DNA of 38,032 bases from Bacteroidaceae bacterium (GTDB taxonomy: Bacteria; Bacteroidota; Bacteroidia; Bacteroidales; Bacteroidaceae): the NCBI GenBank assembly GCA_017940185.1, contig JAGAZE010000018.1, positions 1 to 38,032 of the forward strand, written 5' to 3'. Both the position numbers and the translations under genes were made by a program. Below are positions 9,556 to 17,251 of the stretch, in pieces. The first letter of the stretch is position 1. Every line of letters begins with the position of its first letter. The notes under the pieces were generated by a model. That model was not told the origin of the DNA. It saw only the letters and a list, made by a program, of their open reading frames with translations, and did not search any database.

Positions 9556-10791
9556 CTAGTCGCGCAGTATAGGCATTGTCATGCATCGTGCGCCGCCACC
9601 TGCACGGGGCAGTTCGCTAGCAGGGAACGTCACCACAAAGCGCTGGTGCTCGCTCATGTCGACCATGCCTGTCACTACGTCCTCGGCGTTGAGCACGTCG
9701 AAACCTGCCTTGTCAAGGATGTCGATGGTGCGGGTATTGCGGCGGTAGCCAATGATGCGCTCGTCGTCAAGGGCGAAGAAGTTGGCTCCCGAGTGCCACT
9801 GCTCGCGCAGCTGCTGCCAGGGGTCGTCGCCACCGCAGAAGAGCGGGTCGAAAGAGTGGCCCACCTCGTTGAGCGCGGTGAGCACGTCGGGCATGTCGTG
9901 ATAGCTGACATTGCCGTTGTCGATGCGTATCAGCGTGGTGTGCTTACCGGAGAAGATGCCCGTCTTCTTCAGCATGGGCTCAAACATCATGCAGCGGTGC
10001 TTGCCCAGCATGGTGAACACCATGTCGAGGTGTATGAACGACTCAGGACTGTGGGGCAGTTCCTGTACGATGATGTTGAAGTGGTCGCGCTCCTTGGCGT
10101 AGGTCTGCGCCAGATATTCAATTCCCTTTCTGTTGGTGCGTATGCTCTCGCCTATGCATAGGGTGTCGTCGGCGGTCACCTGTATGTCGCCGCCTTCGGT
10201 GCGTGCCTGCGCGTCGGCATGGGCGGCGCAGAAGGTCTCGGCCTGGAAGAAGTTGCGGAAGATGGCATCGTAGAGCAGTGTCTCGCGCTGGCGTACGCTG
10301 AAGCTCATGGTGTTGATCAACACGCGGTTGTAGAGTGTAGCCGAGGCGTCGCGCGTGAAGAAGAGGTTGTAGAGTGGCTCGGGGTGATAGCGGTTGAGGC
10401 TCACACCGTCCCATTTCGGGTCGTCGAGGCCTTCTATCAGCGCACGTGTAAGCTGCTGACTGGACATGTCGGCCAAGCGGTGTGCCAAGTCGGTATCGCC
10501 ATCCACACTAGCCTCTATCATGCTGTGGCGGAAGGCATCGTTGTCCATCAGCCAGCACATGATGTCGTTGACGTAGTACACGTGGCACCACTGCTCCAGC
10601 ACTTTGGCAAAGAGGGCATGCTCCTGTGCGGCGAGGGGCTGACTGAGAATATCGTTGTAGAGTGCTTCGTTGGCCATGTGAGGGTTCATCCGCTCTATTT
10701 CAAGACCCGGACGACGCAGCAACACGGCACGAAGATGCCCTGTCTCAGAACTTACATTGATAGGACAGGGGCTTAGTTCGTCGGTGCTCAT
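9556..10791 (-). CDS. arcA: Arginine deiminase
   Basis: A 411-residue protein that hydrolyses L-arginine to citrulline and ammonia, first step of the arginine deiminase (ADI) pathway. Visible family features: FTRD in the first half, EGGDIQ for substrate binding, FIHLDMVFTML containing the catalytic His and Asp, and the nucleophile Cys403 in GGGARCMTMPI near the C-terminus; length is as usual for ArcA. The other two enzymes of the pathway lie at 14807-16764 on the opposite strand, so the route is complete in the window although not one operon. No arginine/ornithine antiporter (ArcD) is seen here. It has its own promoter 36 bp upstream and lies downstream of the P5C dehydrogenase gene, from which it is separated by a hairpin. 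Confidence 0.94.
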   Translation of the reverse strand: MSTDELSPCPINVSSETGHLRAVLLRRPGLEIERMNPHMANEALYNDILSQPLAAQEHALFAKVLEQWCHVYYVNDIMCWLMDNDAFRHSMIEASVDGDTDLAHRLADMSSQQLTRALIEGLDDPKWDGVSLNRYHPEPLYNLFFTRDASATLYNRVLINTMSFSVRQRETLLYDAIFRNFFQAETFCAAHADAQARTEGGDIQVTADDTLCIGESIRTNRKGIEYLAQTYAKERDHFNIIVQELPHSPESFIHLDMVFTMLGKHRCMMFEPMLKKTGIFSGKHTTLIRIDNGNVSYHDMPDVLTALNEVGHSFDPLFCGGDDPWQQLREQWHSGANFFALDDERIIGYRRNTRTIDILDKAGFDVLNAEDVVTGMVDMSEHQRFVVTFPASELPRAGGGARCMTMPILRD

Positions 10792-10826
10792 ATCATAATA
10801 AAAGATTGATTATTGCAAATTCTCTG

Positions 10827-10834
10827 CAAAGGTA
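10827..10834 (-). promoter_or_regulatory. -7 box of the arcA promoter
   Basis: On the minus strand TACCTTTG matches TAnnTTTG, 36 bp before the arcA ATG. No good TTTG is found 19-21 bp further upstream; the upstream stretch is A/T-rich. The remaining bases up to the hairpin at 11016 hold no gene that I can support. Confidence 0.6.
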
Positions 10835-11015
10835 TCAAATTTCCATTTAATAAAAAAAGAAAAACAATACTTTTTCATCATCATCCACTTACAATACCTT
10901 CCCCTCACTATGCTCTCCTCCTTGTCTTTCTTTCAGGATACTGTTTCTCCGAAGTCGCGGATACAAGTCAAGGGGGGATTATTCGTTCGGCGGCCTTAGT
11001 TTCCGCTCTCCCTTT

Positions 11016-11055
11016 ACGAAGCATCCCGACGGCTTATGCCGTCGGGATGCTTCGT
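11016..11055. terminator. Perfect 18-bp hairpin after the P5C dehydrogenase gene
   Basis: Arms 11016-11033 and 11038-11055 pair perfectly around a 4-base loop. It starts only a few bases after the stop of the minus-strand dehydrogenase gene. The T run (TTTT) lies on the plus-strand side, so on the minus transcript the hairpin has no following U tract; it may act as an mRNA 3' end or a U-less terminator. Confidence 0.65.
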
Positions 11056-11058
11056 TTT

Positions 11059-12684
11059 TCACTTCATGTAAGTGTAGCGGTAGTCTGTTGGCGAGACAAG
11101 TGTCTCCTTAATGACGCGCGGTATGATCCAGCGTATGAGGTTGAACTCTCCTCCTGCCTTATCATTGGTACCGCTGGCGCGTGCTCCGCCGAAGGGCTGC
11201 ATGCCTACCACGGCTCCGGTGGGCTTGTCGTTGATGTAGAAGTTGCCGGCGGTGTAGCGCAGACGGTCGGTGATGCACTCCACTGCCATGCGGTCGCGGC
11301 CGAAGACGGCTCCGGTGAGGCCGTAGGGTGAGGTCTCGTCGCAGAGTTTCACAGTCTCGTCCACCTTGTCGTCGTCGTAGGGGTAGACGGTGATGATCGG
11401 ACCGAAGATTTCTTCTTCCAGCGACTTATAGTGCGGGTTGCATGTTTCGATGACGGTGGGCTCTACAAACCAGCCCTTGCTGTCGTCGCACGTGCCGCCC
11501 ATCACCACCTTGGCATCGTCGGCTGCCTGTGCATGGTCGATGTAGCTCTTGCACTTATCGAACGATGCCTTGTCGATTACGGCATTGATGAAGTTCATGG
11601 GTTCCATCACGTCGCCCATCTTCACTTCGCCAGCCATGCGCTTGATGTCGTCAAGCACAGCAGGCCACATGCTCTTGGGTATGTACATGCGCGATGCTGC
11701 CGAGCACTTCTGTCCTTGGAACTCGAATGCTCCGCAGAAGGCTGCCGTGGCCACGGCCTTGGGGTCGGCAGAGGGATGGACGAAGATAAAGTCCTTTCCG
11801 CCGGTTTCTCCCACGAGGCGCGGATAGCTCACATATTCGCCGAGGTGTGCTCCGGCCTGACGCCACAGGCTGTTGAAGGTGTCGGTGCTGCCGGTGAAGT
11901 GTATGCCTGCGAAGTGTCGCGACTGTGTGGCCACCTCGCCGATAAGGGCGCCGCTTCCGGGAAGGAAGTTCACCACGCCGTCGGGCAGACCCGCTTCCTT
12001 ATACAGCTGCATGAGGTAGTAGTTGCTGAGCAGTGCGGTGGTGGAGGGTTTCCACAGTGCCACGTTACCCATCAGCACGGGAGTCATGCACAGGTTGGAG
12101 GCGATGCTGGTGAAATTGAACGGTGTAACGGCCAGCACGAAGCCTTCCAGCGGGCGATATTCGGTGTGGTTGAGCTGTGCCGTGCCGTCCTTGGGCTGCA
12201 TGGCATAGATCTTCGAGGCGTAGTGCACATTGTAGCGGAAGAAGTCGATGGTCTCGCAGGCGGAGTCTATCTCTGCCTGATAGAAGTTCTTGCTCTGTCC
12301 GAGCATGGTAGCAGCATTGAGAATGGGGCGATACTTTGTGGCGAGCAGCTCTGCCATCTTCAGCACGATGGCGGCACGTGTGGTCCATGGTGTGCGGCTC
12401 CACTCTTTCCATGCCTCCATGGCGGCGGCCACAGCCTGCTCCACCTCGGCCTTGCCCACCTTATGGTAGGTGGCGAGCACATGTCGGTGGTCGTGCGGGC
12501 AGGTGACGGTGCCGGTGTCGCCAGTGCGTACCTCCTTACCACCGATGATGATGGGGATGTCGACCACTTGGTTGTACTGTCGTTTGAGCTCGGCTTCCAA
12601 TGCGATGCGTTCTGGCGAGCCCTCCAGGTAGCCCTTCACAGGTTCGTTCTGCGGAAGGGGGAAACGGATAATGCTGTTGTTCAT
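11059..12684 (-). CDS. pruA: L-glutamate gamma-semialdehyde (1-pyrroline-5-carboxylate) dehydrogenase
   Basis: A 541-residue aldehyde dehydrogenase-fold enzyme of the P5CDH group. Visible motifs: VTPFNFTSIASNL and ALWKPS (NAD site), HFTGST, catalytic Glu293 in GETGGKDF and nucleophile Cys327 in FQGQKCSAASR, and PFGGARASGTNDKAGG near the end, typical of delta-1-pyrroline-5-carboxylate dehydrogenases. It oxidises P5C/glutamate semialdehyde to glutamate with NAD, the last step of proline or ornithine breakdown. There is no proline dehydrogenase domain (bifunctional PutA would be over 1000 residues). Its place between the ADI pathway genes suggests that ornithine from arginine is fed to glutamate, but an ornithine aminotransferase is not present in the window. 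The upstream spacer holds an 8-bp repeat array and no clear promoter, so co-transcription with the genes upstream is possible. Confidence 0.93.
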   Translation of the reverse strand: MNNSIIRFPLPQNEPVKGYLEGSPERIALEAELKRQYNQVVDIPIIIGGKEVRTGDTGTVTCPHDHRHVLATYHKVGKAEVEQAVAAAMEAWKEWSRTPWTTRAAIVLKMAELLATKYRPILNAATMLGQSKNFYQAEIDSACETIDFFRYNVHYASKIYAMQPKDGTAQLNHTEYRPLEGFVLAVTPFNFTSIASNLCMTPVLMGNVALWKPSTTALLSNYYLMQLYKEAGLPDGVVNFLPGSGALIGEVATQSRHFAGIHFTGSTDTFNSLWRQAGAHLGEYVSYPRLVGETGGKDFIFVHPSADPKAVATAAFCGAFEFQGQKCSAASRMYIPKSMWPAVLDDIKRMAGEVKMGDVMEPMNFINAVIDKASFDKCKSYIDHAQAADDAKVVMGGTCDDSKGWFVEPTVIETCNPHYKSLEEEIFGPIITVYPYDDDKVDETVKLCDETSPYGLTGAVFGRDRMAVECITDRLRYTAGNFYINDKPTGAVVGMQPFGGARASGTNDKAGGEFNLIRWIIPRVIKETLVSPTDYRYTYMK

Positions 12685-12751
12685 AGATTTATGGGTTTGG
12701 GAAATTGGTCGTTTAGTCGTTTGGAAGATGGGTTGTTTGGGACAGATCCAA

Positions 12752-12839
12752 CAACTTGTCTACTCGTCAACTTGTCAACTTGTCTACTCGTCAACTCATC
12801 AACTTGTCTACTCGTCAACTTGTCTACTTGTCAACTCAC
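12752..12839. repeat. Array of eleven contiguous 8-bp repeats
   Basis: Exactly 88 bp divide into eleven 8-mers alternating between CAACTTGT and CTACTCGT with single-base variants (CAACTCAT, CTACTTGT, CAACTCAC). The array lies between the genes at 12836-13387 and 11059-12684 (both minus), and its last unit contains the stop codon of the former gene. I have seen such ACTTGT/ACTCGT octamer tracts between Bacteroidetes genes (recollection). Not a CRISPR: there are no spacers. Confidence 0.9.
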
Positions 12840-13387
12840 TGTGCTTCTTCTGCCACAATCTTTGCCAGTATGCTTGCCAGTGGCAGGGTGTCGATGCCGC
12901 TGCTTCGGATGGTGCCGTCGTCGAACTTGCACGACAGCGAGTAGGTGGATGCGTCGAGCACGCGTTCATTGCCGATGAGGTTGTTCTTTTCGGGCAGCAG
13001 GTGCACCTTCTCTTCCTTTAGCGTGTTGACAATGCGTTCCACGAAGGCGTCGTCGACGTTGTACACCGCTAAAGCCTTCTCGCTGTAGGTGTCGTTGATA
13101 TTGGTGCCGGGGCGGATGGTGGTCAGCTCATAGTGTCCGTCCTTGAAGCGTATCAGTTCGAATACGTAGCGCGGCTGGCGCATGCCGCCGCCGTGGCGGT
13201 AGAACACATATTGCAGTTGTCCTTCGGGAAAGGTGCGCAGTGTATCGGCTTTGGGGTCGATGCTTTTTGTGCTGTCGCAGCCCATCTTTTGGCAGCAGGC
13301 TGTTTTGTCGTCGCCGGTCGTTTTGTTTTGCGCATGCACCATAGTGACGGCTACTAGCAGCAAGCATGCGAAGAGACATTGTTTCAT
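12836..13387 (-). CDS. Secreted hypothetical protein with N-terminal Cys cluster
   Basis: A 183-residue protein I do not recognise. Residues 1-19 are a signal peptide (hydrophobic CLFACLLLVAVTMV, cleavage likely after VHA, before QNKT). The mature start has three close cysteines (CCQKMGC), possibly a metal or disulfide site, followed by a mixed alpha/beta body with YRHGGGMRQPRYVFELIRF and a C-terminal LASILAKIVAEEAQ. It begins 22 bp after the flavodiiron gene and is probably transcribed with it. Its stop codon lies in the last unit of the 8-bp repeat array, so the array has reached the coding boundary. Function unknown. Confidence 0.75.
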   Translation of the reverse strand: MKQCLFACLLLVAVTMVHAQNKTTGDDKTACCQKMGCDSTKSIDPKADTLRTFPEGQLQYVFYRHGGGMRQPRYVFELIRFKDGHYELTTIRPGTNINDTYSEKALAVYNVDDAFVERIVNTLKEEKVHLLPEKNNLIGNERVLDASTYSLSCKFDDGTIRSSGIDTLPLASILAKIVAEEAQ

Positions 13388-13409
13388 AGTGATGAATGGT
13401 TGTTAGTTG

Positions 13410-14612
13410 TTAGTTGTCAGCGTTGTCGAGTGCTTCTGCGAAGTGGCGTCCGTACTGTCGGCATTCTTCTATCACACTTCCGTCGGGCACCCACAGTTTC
13501 TGTATGCCTTCGTCGACGAGTTGCATGCCCGCCTCCTGCAGCAGGGCATTGAGCTGCTTTACAGCGTCGCCGCTCCATCCGTAGGAACCGAAGGCGGCGG
13601 CACGCTTCTTCTTCAGTTTCAGTCCCTTGAGCATCTCCAACCATCCGGCGATGGCGAAGGAGTGGCCGTAGTTGATGGTGGGCGAGCCCACGAGCAGTGC
13701 CTTGGAGTGGAAGGCCTCGGTGAGCACGTCGTTCTTGTCGGCGTGGGCGATGTTGTAGAGCTTCACCGTGGTGTGGGGTGCCACGTCGCGTATGCCGTCG
13801 GCGATGGCTTCGCCCATCTTGCGTGTCGACTGCCACATCGTGTCGTAGACGATGGTCACCTGGTCTTCCTGATAGGCATCGGCCCAGCGCTGATATTGCT
13901 CTACTATCTGCATGGGATTGTCTTTCCATATCACGCCGTGCGAGGGGCATATCATGTCGACAGGCAGTTGCATGGCGAGTATCTGCTGTATCTTCTTGCC
14001 CACGAGCATACTGTAGGGTGCCAGTATGTTGGCATAGTACTTCTCGGCTTCGCGCATCATCTCGGTGTGGTCTACGCAGTCGTTGTATAGCGACTCGCTT
14101 GCGTAGTGCTGTCCGAAGGCGTCGTTGCTGAACATGATGCGCTCGCTGTCCATATAGGTGAGCATGGAGTCGGGCCAGTGCAGCATGGTCATCTCCACGA
14201 AGGTGAGTGTGGTGTCGCCCAGGCAGAGGGTGTCGCCCGTCTTCACGTTCACAAAGTTCCAGTCCTCATGATAGTGTCCGCGCAGGATGGCCTCGCCCTT
14301 CTTGGTGCAGTAGATGGGTGTGCCGGGAATTTCGCGCAGCAGGGCGGGCAGCGCACCGCTGTGGTCTATCTCGTTGTGATTCATCACAATGTAGTCTATC
14401 TCCTTGAGGTCGACAGTCTCCTTCAGTCGGCTGACAAACTCTTTGTCGTAGGGTTGCCACACGGTGTCGATGAGTGCGGTCTTCTTGTCGCGGATAAGGT
14501 AGGAGTTGTATGATGAACCTTTGTGGGTGCTTAGTTCGTCGCCATGAAAGTGTGTCAGCTCCCAGTCGATCTTTCCGACCCAGCTGACGCGTGGTGTGAG
14601 TTGTTTTGTCAT
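13410..14612 (-). CDS. Flavodiiron protein (A-type flavoprotein, O2/NO reductase)
   Basis: A 400-residue cytoplasmic protein with a metallo-beta-lactamase-like diiron domain followed by a flavodoxin domain. Diiron ligands are readable as H79-x-E81-x-D83-H84 (HNEIDHSG), then H145 (MLHWPDS), D164 (SNDAFGQH) and H225 (CPSHG), a complete set for a flavodiiron protein. The flavodoxin part starts around residue 252 (VTIVYDTMWQST) and includes VGSPTINYG and FGSYGWSGDA for FMN. No rubredoxin domain is fused. The family reduces oxygen to water or nitric oxide to nitrous oxide, protecting anaerobes; which substrate applies cannot be read here. It has a clear own promoter, placed back to back with that of the ornithine carbamoyltransferase gene, and likely leads an operon with the secreted protein that follows. 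Confidence 0.93.
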   Translation of the reverse strand: MTKQLTPRVSWVGKIDWELTHFHGDELSTHKGSSYNSYLIRDKKTALIDTVWQPYDKEFVSRLKETVDLKEIDYIVMNHNEIDHSGALPALLREIPGTPIYCTKKGEAILRGHYHEDWNFVNVKTGDTLCLGDTTLTFVEMTMLHWPDSMLTYMDSERIMFSNDAFGQHYASESLYNDCVDHTEMMREAEKYYANILAPYSMLVGKKIQQILAMQLPVDMICPSHGVIWKDNPMQIVEQYQRWADAYQEDQVTIVYDTMWQSTRKMGEAIADGIRDVAPHTTVKLYNIAHADKNDVLTEAFHSKALLVGSPTINYGHSFAIAGWLEMLKGLKLKKKRAAAFGSYGWSGDAVKQLNALLQEAGMQLVDEGIQKLWVPDGSVIEECRQYGRHFAEALDNADN

Positions 14613-14688
14613 GATGCTAGTGAGTGTGCTAAGTGTTGTAGATATGGGTTTGCTCCGTAGGGAACGGCGGAGCTGATGTTATGCGCTA

Positions 14689-14719
14689 CAAAGTTAAACA
14701 AAAAAAAATATCTCCCAAA
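14689..14719 (-). promoter_or_regulatory. Promoter of the flavodiiron gene
   Basis: On the minus strand TTTG (14719-14716), 19 bp spacer, then TAACTTTG (14696-14689): an exact match to the Bacteroidetes consensus. The leader to the ATG at 14612 is about 70 nt. Confidence 0.85.
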
Positions 14720-14721
14720 TG

Positions 14722-14750
14722 TTGTAATATCCTTTTATGCATTATCTTTG
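14722..14750 (+). promoter_or_regulatory. Promoter of the ornithine carbamoyltransferase gene
   Basis: TTG at 14722-14724, 18 bp spacer, TATCTTTG at 14743-14750. The -33 element is only two bases from the -33 element of the divergent flavodiiron promoter. Transcription should start near 14757, about 50 nt before ATG 14807, which argues against an upstream ATG at 14681. Confidence 0.8.
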
Positions 14751-14806
14751 CAAACAATAATCCGACACCTATATTTTATTTATCATCAATACTTATTTTA
14801 ACAACT

Positions 14807-15799
14807 ATGCCAAAAAACCTCTCAGGTAGAAGTTTCCTCAAGCTGTTGGACTTCACCACCGAAGAAATCCAGTATCTGTTGGAGTTGGCCAAGGACTTCA
14901 AGCACATGAAGCGCACCAACACTCCGCACAAGTATCTCACCGGCAAAAACATCGTCTTGCTGTTTGAGAAGACGTCGACCCGCACGCGCTGCTCGTTTGA
15001 AGTGGCAGGCAACGACCTCGGCATGGGCGTGACCTACCTCGACCCGGGAAGCTCGCAGATGGGCAAGAAGGAGTCGCTGGAAGATACCGCCAAAGTGCTC
15101 GGACGCATGTTCGACGGTATCGAATACCGCGGCTTCGACCAACAGATTGTGGAAGACCTCGCCAAGCATGCCGGCGTGCCTGTATGGAACGGCCTCACCA
15201 CTGAGTTCCACCCCACACAGATGCTGGCCGACGTGCTCACCATCGAAGAAAACTTCGGACACTACAAAGGTCTGAAGATGGTGTTCATGGGCGACGCCCG
15301 CAACAACGTGGCCAACTCGCTGATGGTGGTCAGCGCCAAGCTGGGCATCAACTTCGTGGCTTGCGGACCCAAGGCCAACATGCCCGACAAGAAACTCGTT
15401 GACACATGCAAGAAGATTGCCAAGGAAAACGGATGCACCATCACCCTCACCGACGACGTGAAGAAGGGTACCAAGGATGCTGACGTGATCTACACCGACA
15501 TCTGGGTATCGATGGGCGAGCCCGACGAAATCTGGGCAAAGCGCATCAAGCTGCTCAAACCCTATCAGGTGAACGACGCCGTGATGAAGAATGCCAACCC
15601 CAACGCCATCTTCCTCCACTGCCTGCCCTCGTTCCACGACCTGGAGACAACCATCGGAAAAGACATCTACGAGAAATTCGGTCTGCCCGAGATGGAAGTC
15701 ACCGACAAGGTATTCCGCAGCAAGCAGTCGAAGGTGTTTGATGAGGCTGAAAACCGCATGCACACCATCAAGGCCGTGATGTACGCTACACTGAAATAA
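14807..15799 (+). CDS. arcB: Ornithine carbamoyltransferase
   Basis: A 330-residue enzyme that, in the ADI pathway, converts citrulline and phosphate to ornithine and carbamoyl phosphate. Visible: STRTR at 57-61 (carbamoyl-phosphate loop), HPTQ at 135-138, DIWVSMGEP around 231-239 and HCLPSFHD at 271-278, the ornithine-type signature. The HCLP and SMG motifs distinguish it from the acetyl- or succinyl-ornithine carbamoyltransferases used in biosynthesis by several Bacteroides (family knowledge). The carbamate kinase gene follows 23 bp downstream, which supports the catabolic role; an anabolic role (argF) cannot be excluded from sequence alone. ATG 14807 is chosen because the longer frame begins upstream of the promoter. 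Confidence 0.92.
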   Translation: MPKNLSGRSFLKLLDFTTEEIQYLLELAKDFKHMKRTNTPHKYLTGKNIVLLFEKTSTRTRCSFEVAGNDLGMGVTYLDPGSSQMGKKESLEDTAKVLGRMFDGIEYRGFDQQIVEDLAKHAGVPVWNGLTTEFHPTQMLADVLTIEENFGHYKGLKMVFMGDARNNVANSLMVVSAKLGINFVACGPKANMPDKKLVDTCKKIAKENGCTITLTDDVKKGTKDADVIYTDIWVSMGEPDEIWAKRIKLLKPYQVNDAVMKNANPNAIFLHCLPSFHDLETTIGKDIYEKFGLPEMEVTDKVFRSKQSKVFDEAENRMHTIKAVMYATLK

Positions 15800-15822
15800 G
15801 TGGACAAGTTAACTGACACAAA

Positions 15823-16764
15823 ATGAACAAACGACTTGTTATCGCCTTGGGCGGCAATGCCCTTGGCAACACGCCGCAGGAGCAACTCGCTCTGGTGAAG
15901 CACACTGCCGCTACCATCGTCGACCTCGTGGAAGAGGGCTACGACGTGGTGATCGGTCACGGCAACGGCCCGCAGGTGGGCATGGTGAACCTGGCCTTCG
16001 AGCACTCCGCCAACAACGGCGGCGGCACGCCCGCCATGCCGTTCCCTGAGTGTGGTGCCATGACACAAGGATACATAGGCTACCACCTGCAGCAGGCTGT
16101 GCAGCGCGAGCTGGCACAGCGCGGCATCAGCCGTCCCTGCGCAGCAGTGGTGACACAGGTAGTGGTAGACAGCAGCGACCCCGCATTCCAGCATCCCACC
16201 AAGCCCATAGGCTCGTTCTACAGCAAGGACGATGCCGAGCGCATCATGGCCGAGACAGGCTACACCTTCGTGGAAGATGCCGGTCGCGGATGGCGCCGCG
16301 TGGTGCCCTCACCCATGCCCGCACAGATTGTGGAGCTGCCCGTCGTAGAACAACTCGTGGGCATGCACAGCATCGTCATCACCGTGGGCGGCGGCGGCAT
16401 ACCCGTGGTGAAGAAGGCAGAGGGCGACTACGAAGGCGTGGCAGCCGTCATCGACAAAGACCGCGCCAGCGCACGCCTCGCACTCGACCTGAAAGCCGAC
16501 ATGCTCGTCATACTCACTGCTGTGGAAAAGGTGAGCATCAACTTCAACAAGCCCGACCAGCGCGACCTCGACAGCATGACGCTGGCCGAGGCTGAGCAGT
16601 TCATCGCCGAGGGGCATTTCGCTCCGGGCAGCATGCTGCCGAAGGTGGAGTCGTGCATCGGCTTTGTCAGCCAGACCGAAGGTGCCACAGCACTCATCAC
16701 CTCACTGGAGAAGGCACGCGAAGCACTGGCCGGCAAGACCGGCACACGCATCGTGAAAGGATAA
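15823..16764 (+). CDS. arcC: Carbamate kinase
   Basis: A 313-residue cytoplasmic amino-acid-kinase-fold enzyme making ATP from carbamoyl phosphate and ADP, last step of the ADI pathway. Visible: N-terminal IALGGNALG, VIGHGNGPQVG, PFPECGAMTQGYIGY (specific to carbamate kinase), VVTQVVVDSSDPAF with KPIGSFYS, then VGGGGIPVV, DKDRASARLA and APGSMLPKVES near the C-terminus. Length is typical. Starts 23 bp after ornithine carbamoyltransferase, so both come from the promoter at 14722-14750. A hairpin with a T run follows 20 bp after the stop. Confidence 0.95.
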   Translation: MNKRLVIALGGNALGNTPQEQLALVKHTAATIVDLVEEGYDVVIGHGNGPQVGMVNLAFEHSANNGGGTPAMPFPECGAMTQGYIGYHLQQAVQRELAQRGISRPCAAVVTQVVVDSSDPAFQHPTKPIGSFYSKDDAERIMAETGYTFVEDAGRGWRRVVPSPMPAQIVELPVVEQLVGMHSIVITVGGGGIPVVKKAEGDYEGVAAVIDKDRASARLALDLKADMLVILTAVEKVSINFNKPDQRDLDSMTLAEAEQFIAEGHFAPGSMLPKVESCIGFVSQTEGATALITSLEKAREALAGKTGTRIVKG

Positions 16765-16783
16765 CCACTTTCTTCCTACAACA

Positions 16784-16819
16784 ACAAGCGACGCCACTCC
16801 CCGGTGCCGCTTGTTTTTT
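16784..16819 (+). terminator. Intrinsic terminator after arcC
   Basis: ACAAGCG (16784-16790) pairs with CGCTTGT (16808-16814), with partial inner pairing, and is followed by a six-T run to 16819. Confidence 0.75.
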
Positions 16820-16898
16820 GTTGGAGAAAAGAAAGAGCGCTTAGTTTCACTATAGGTGCCATAGGCTTTGGATTTGCCGGACGCTTCTCTATCAACAC

Positions 16899-16927
16899 AA
16901 AAAGAGGGCTCCTCATTGGAGTCCTCT
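16899..16927 (-). terminator. Terminator of the tRNA-Lys transcript
   Basis: On the minus strand a 10-bp stem (16927-16918 with 16912-16903, one mismatch) with 5-base loop is followed by five Ts (A run 16899-16903 on plus), starting 6 bases after the tRNA 3' end. Confidence 0.75.
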
Positions 16928-16932
16928 TTCCG

Positions 16933-17005
16933 TACGCCTGCAGGGGTTCGAACCCTGGACACCCTGATTAAGAGTCAGGTGCTCTACCAACTGAGCTACA
17001 AGCGC
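16933..17005 (-). tRNA. tRNA-Lys (anticodon CTT)
   Basis: A 73-nt cloverleaf on the minus strand: acceptor GCGCTTG/CAGGCGT with G-U pairs at the first and fifth positions, D arm GCTCAGTTGGTAGAGC, anticodon arm CCTGA-CTCTTAA-TCAGG with CTT at 34-36, T arm CAGGG-TTCGAAC-CCCTG, discriminator A. The 3' CCA is not encoded. It has its own promoter and terminator. Confidence 0.96.
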
Positions 17006-17056
17006 ATCATTAACTAAAAACCATGAAAAATGTTCTTGGATTGTGAAATCCGCGTG

Positions 17057-17087
17057 CAAAGGTATAGCTAATTCCGATACCTGCAAA
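17057..17087 (-). promoter_or_regulatory. Promoter of tRNA-Lys
   Basis: Minus strand TTTG (17087-17084), 19 bp, TACCTTTG (17064-17057): exact Bacteroidetes consensus, 52 bp before the tRNA 5' end. Confidence 0.85.
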
Positions 17088-17178
17088 TTTTTTGCGTTCT
17101 TTTTTCACACGCCGTTCACCGTTCGTCAAGCTGCAGCATTCATTCCGGGTGTCGAATGTTACGCCACACACAGGAAAG

Positions 17179-17215
17179 ACACATGCCGCACAATACTTTC
17201 TTGTGCGGCATGTGT
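17179..17215 (-). terminator. 15-bp hairpin after the fimbrillin-like gene
   Basis: Arms 17179-17193 and 17201-17215 pair perfectly around a 7-base loop, 36 bp past the stop of the minus-strand lipoprotein gene. No U tract follows on that strand. The remaining bases between this hairpin and the tRNA promoter show nothing else. Confidence 0.6.
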
Positions 17216-17251
17216 GTATGTGTGACAGAAGTGTATCTTCTACACGTCGGT

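Noticed and set aside
10813-11331. Plus-strand gene between arcA and the dehydrogenase
   Set aside because: The frame runs through the arcA promoter, the hairpin and antisense to the dehydrogenase; composition is not gene-like.
12752-12839. Possible CRISPR array
   Set aside because: Repeats are 8 bp, contiguous, without spacers, and no cas genes are present. The 42-bp repeats at 27129-27410 are coding and also lack spacers.
12671-13021. Plus-strand frames with STRQLVNLSTRQLI-like repeats
   Set aside because: They are the translation of the 8-bp DNA repeat array and overlap the supported minus-strand gene.
16821-16932. Integration (att) site beside tRNA-Lys
   Set aside because: No direct repeat of the tRNA 3' end is seen within the window and no integrase gene is present.
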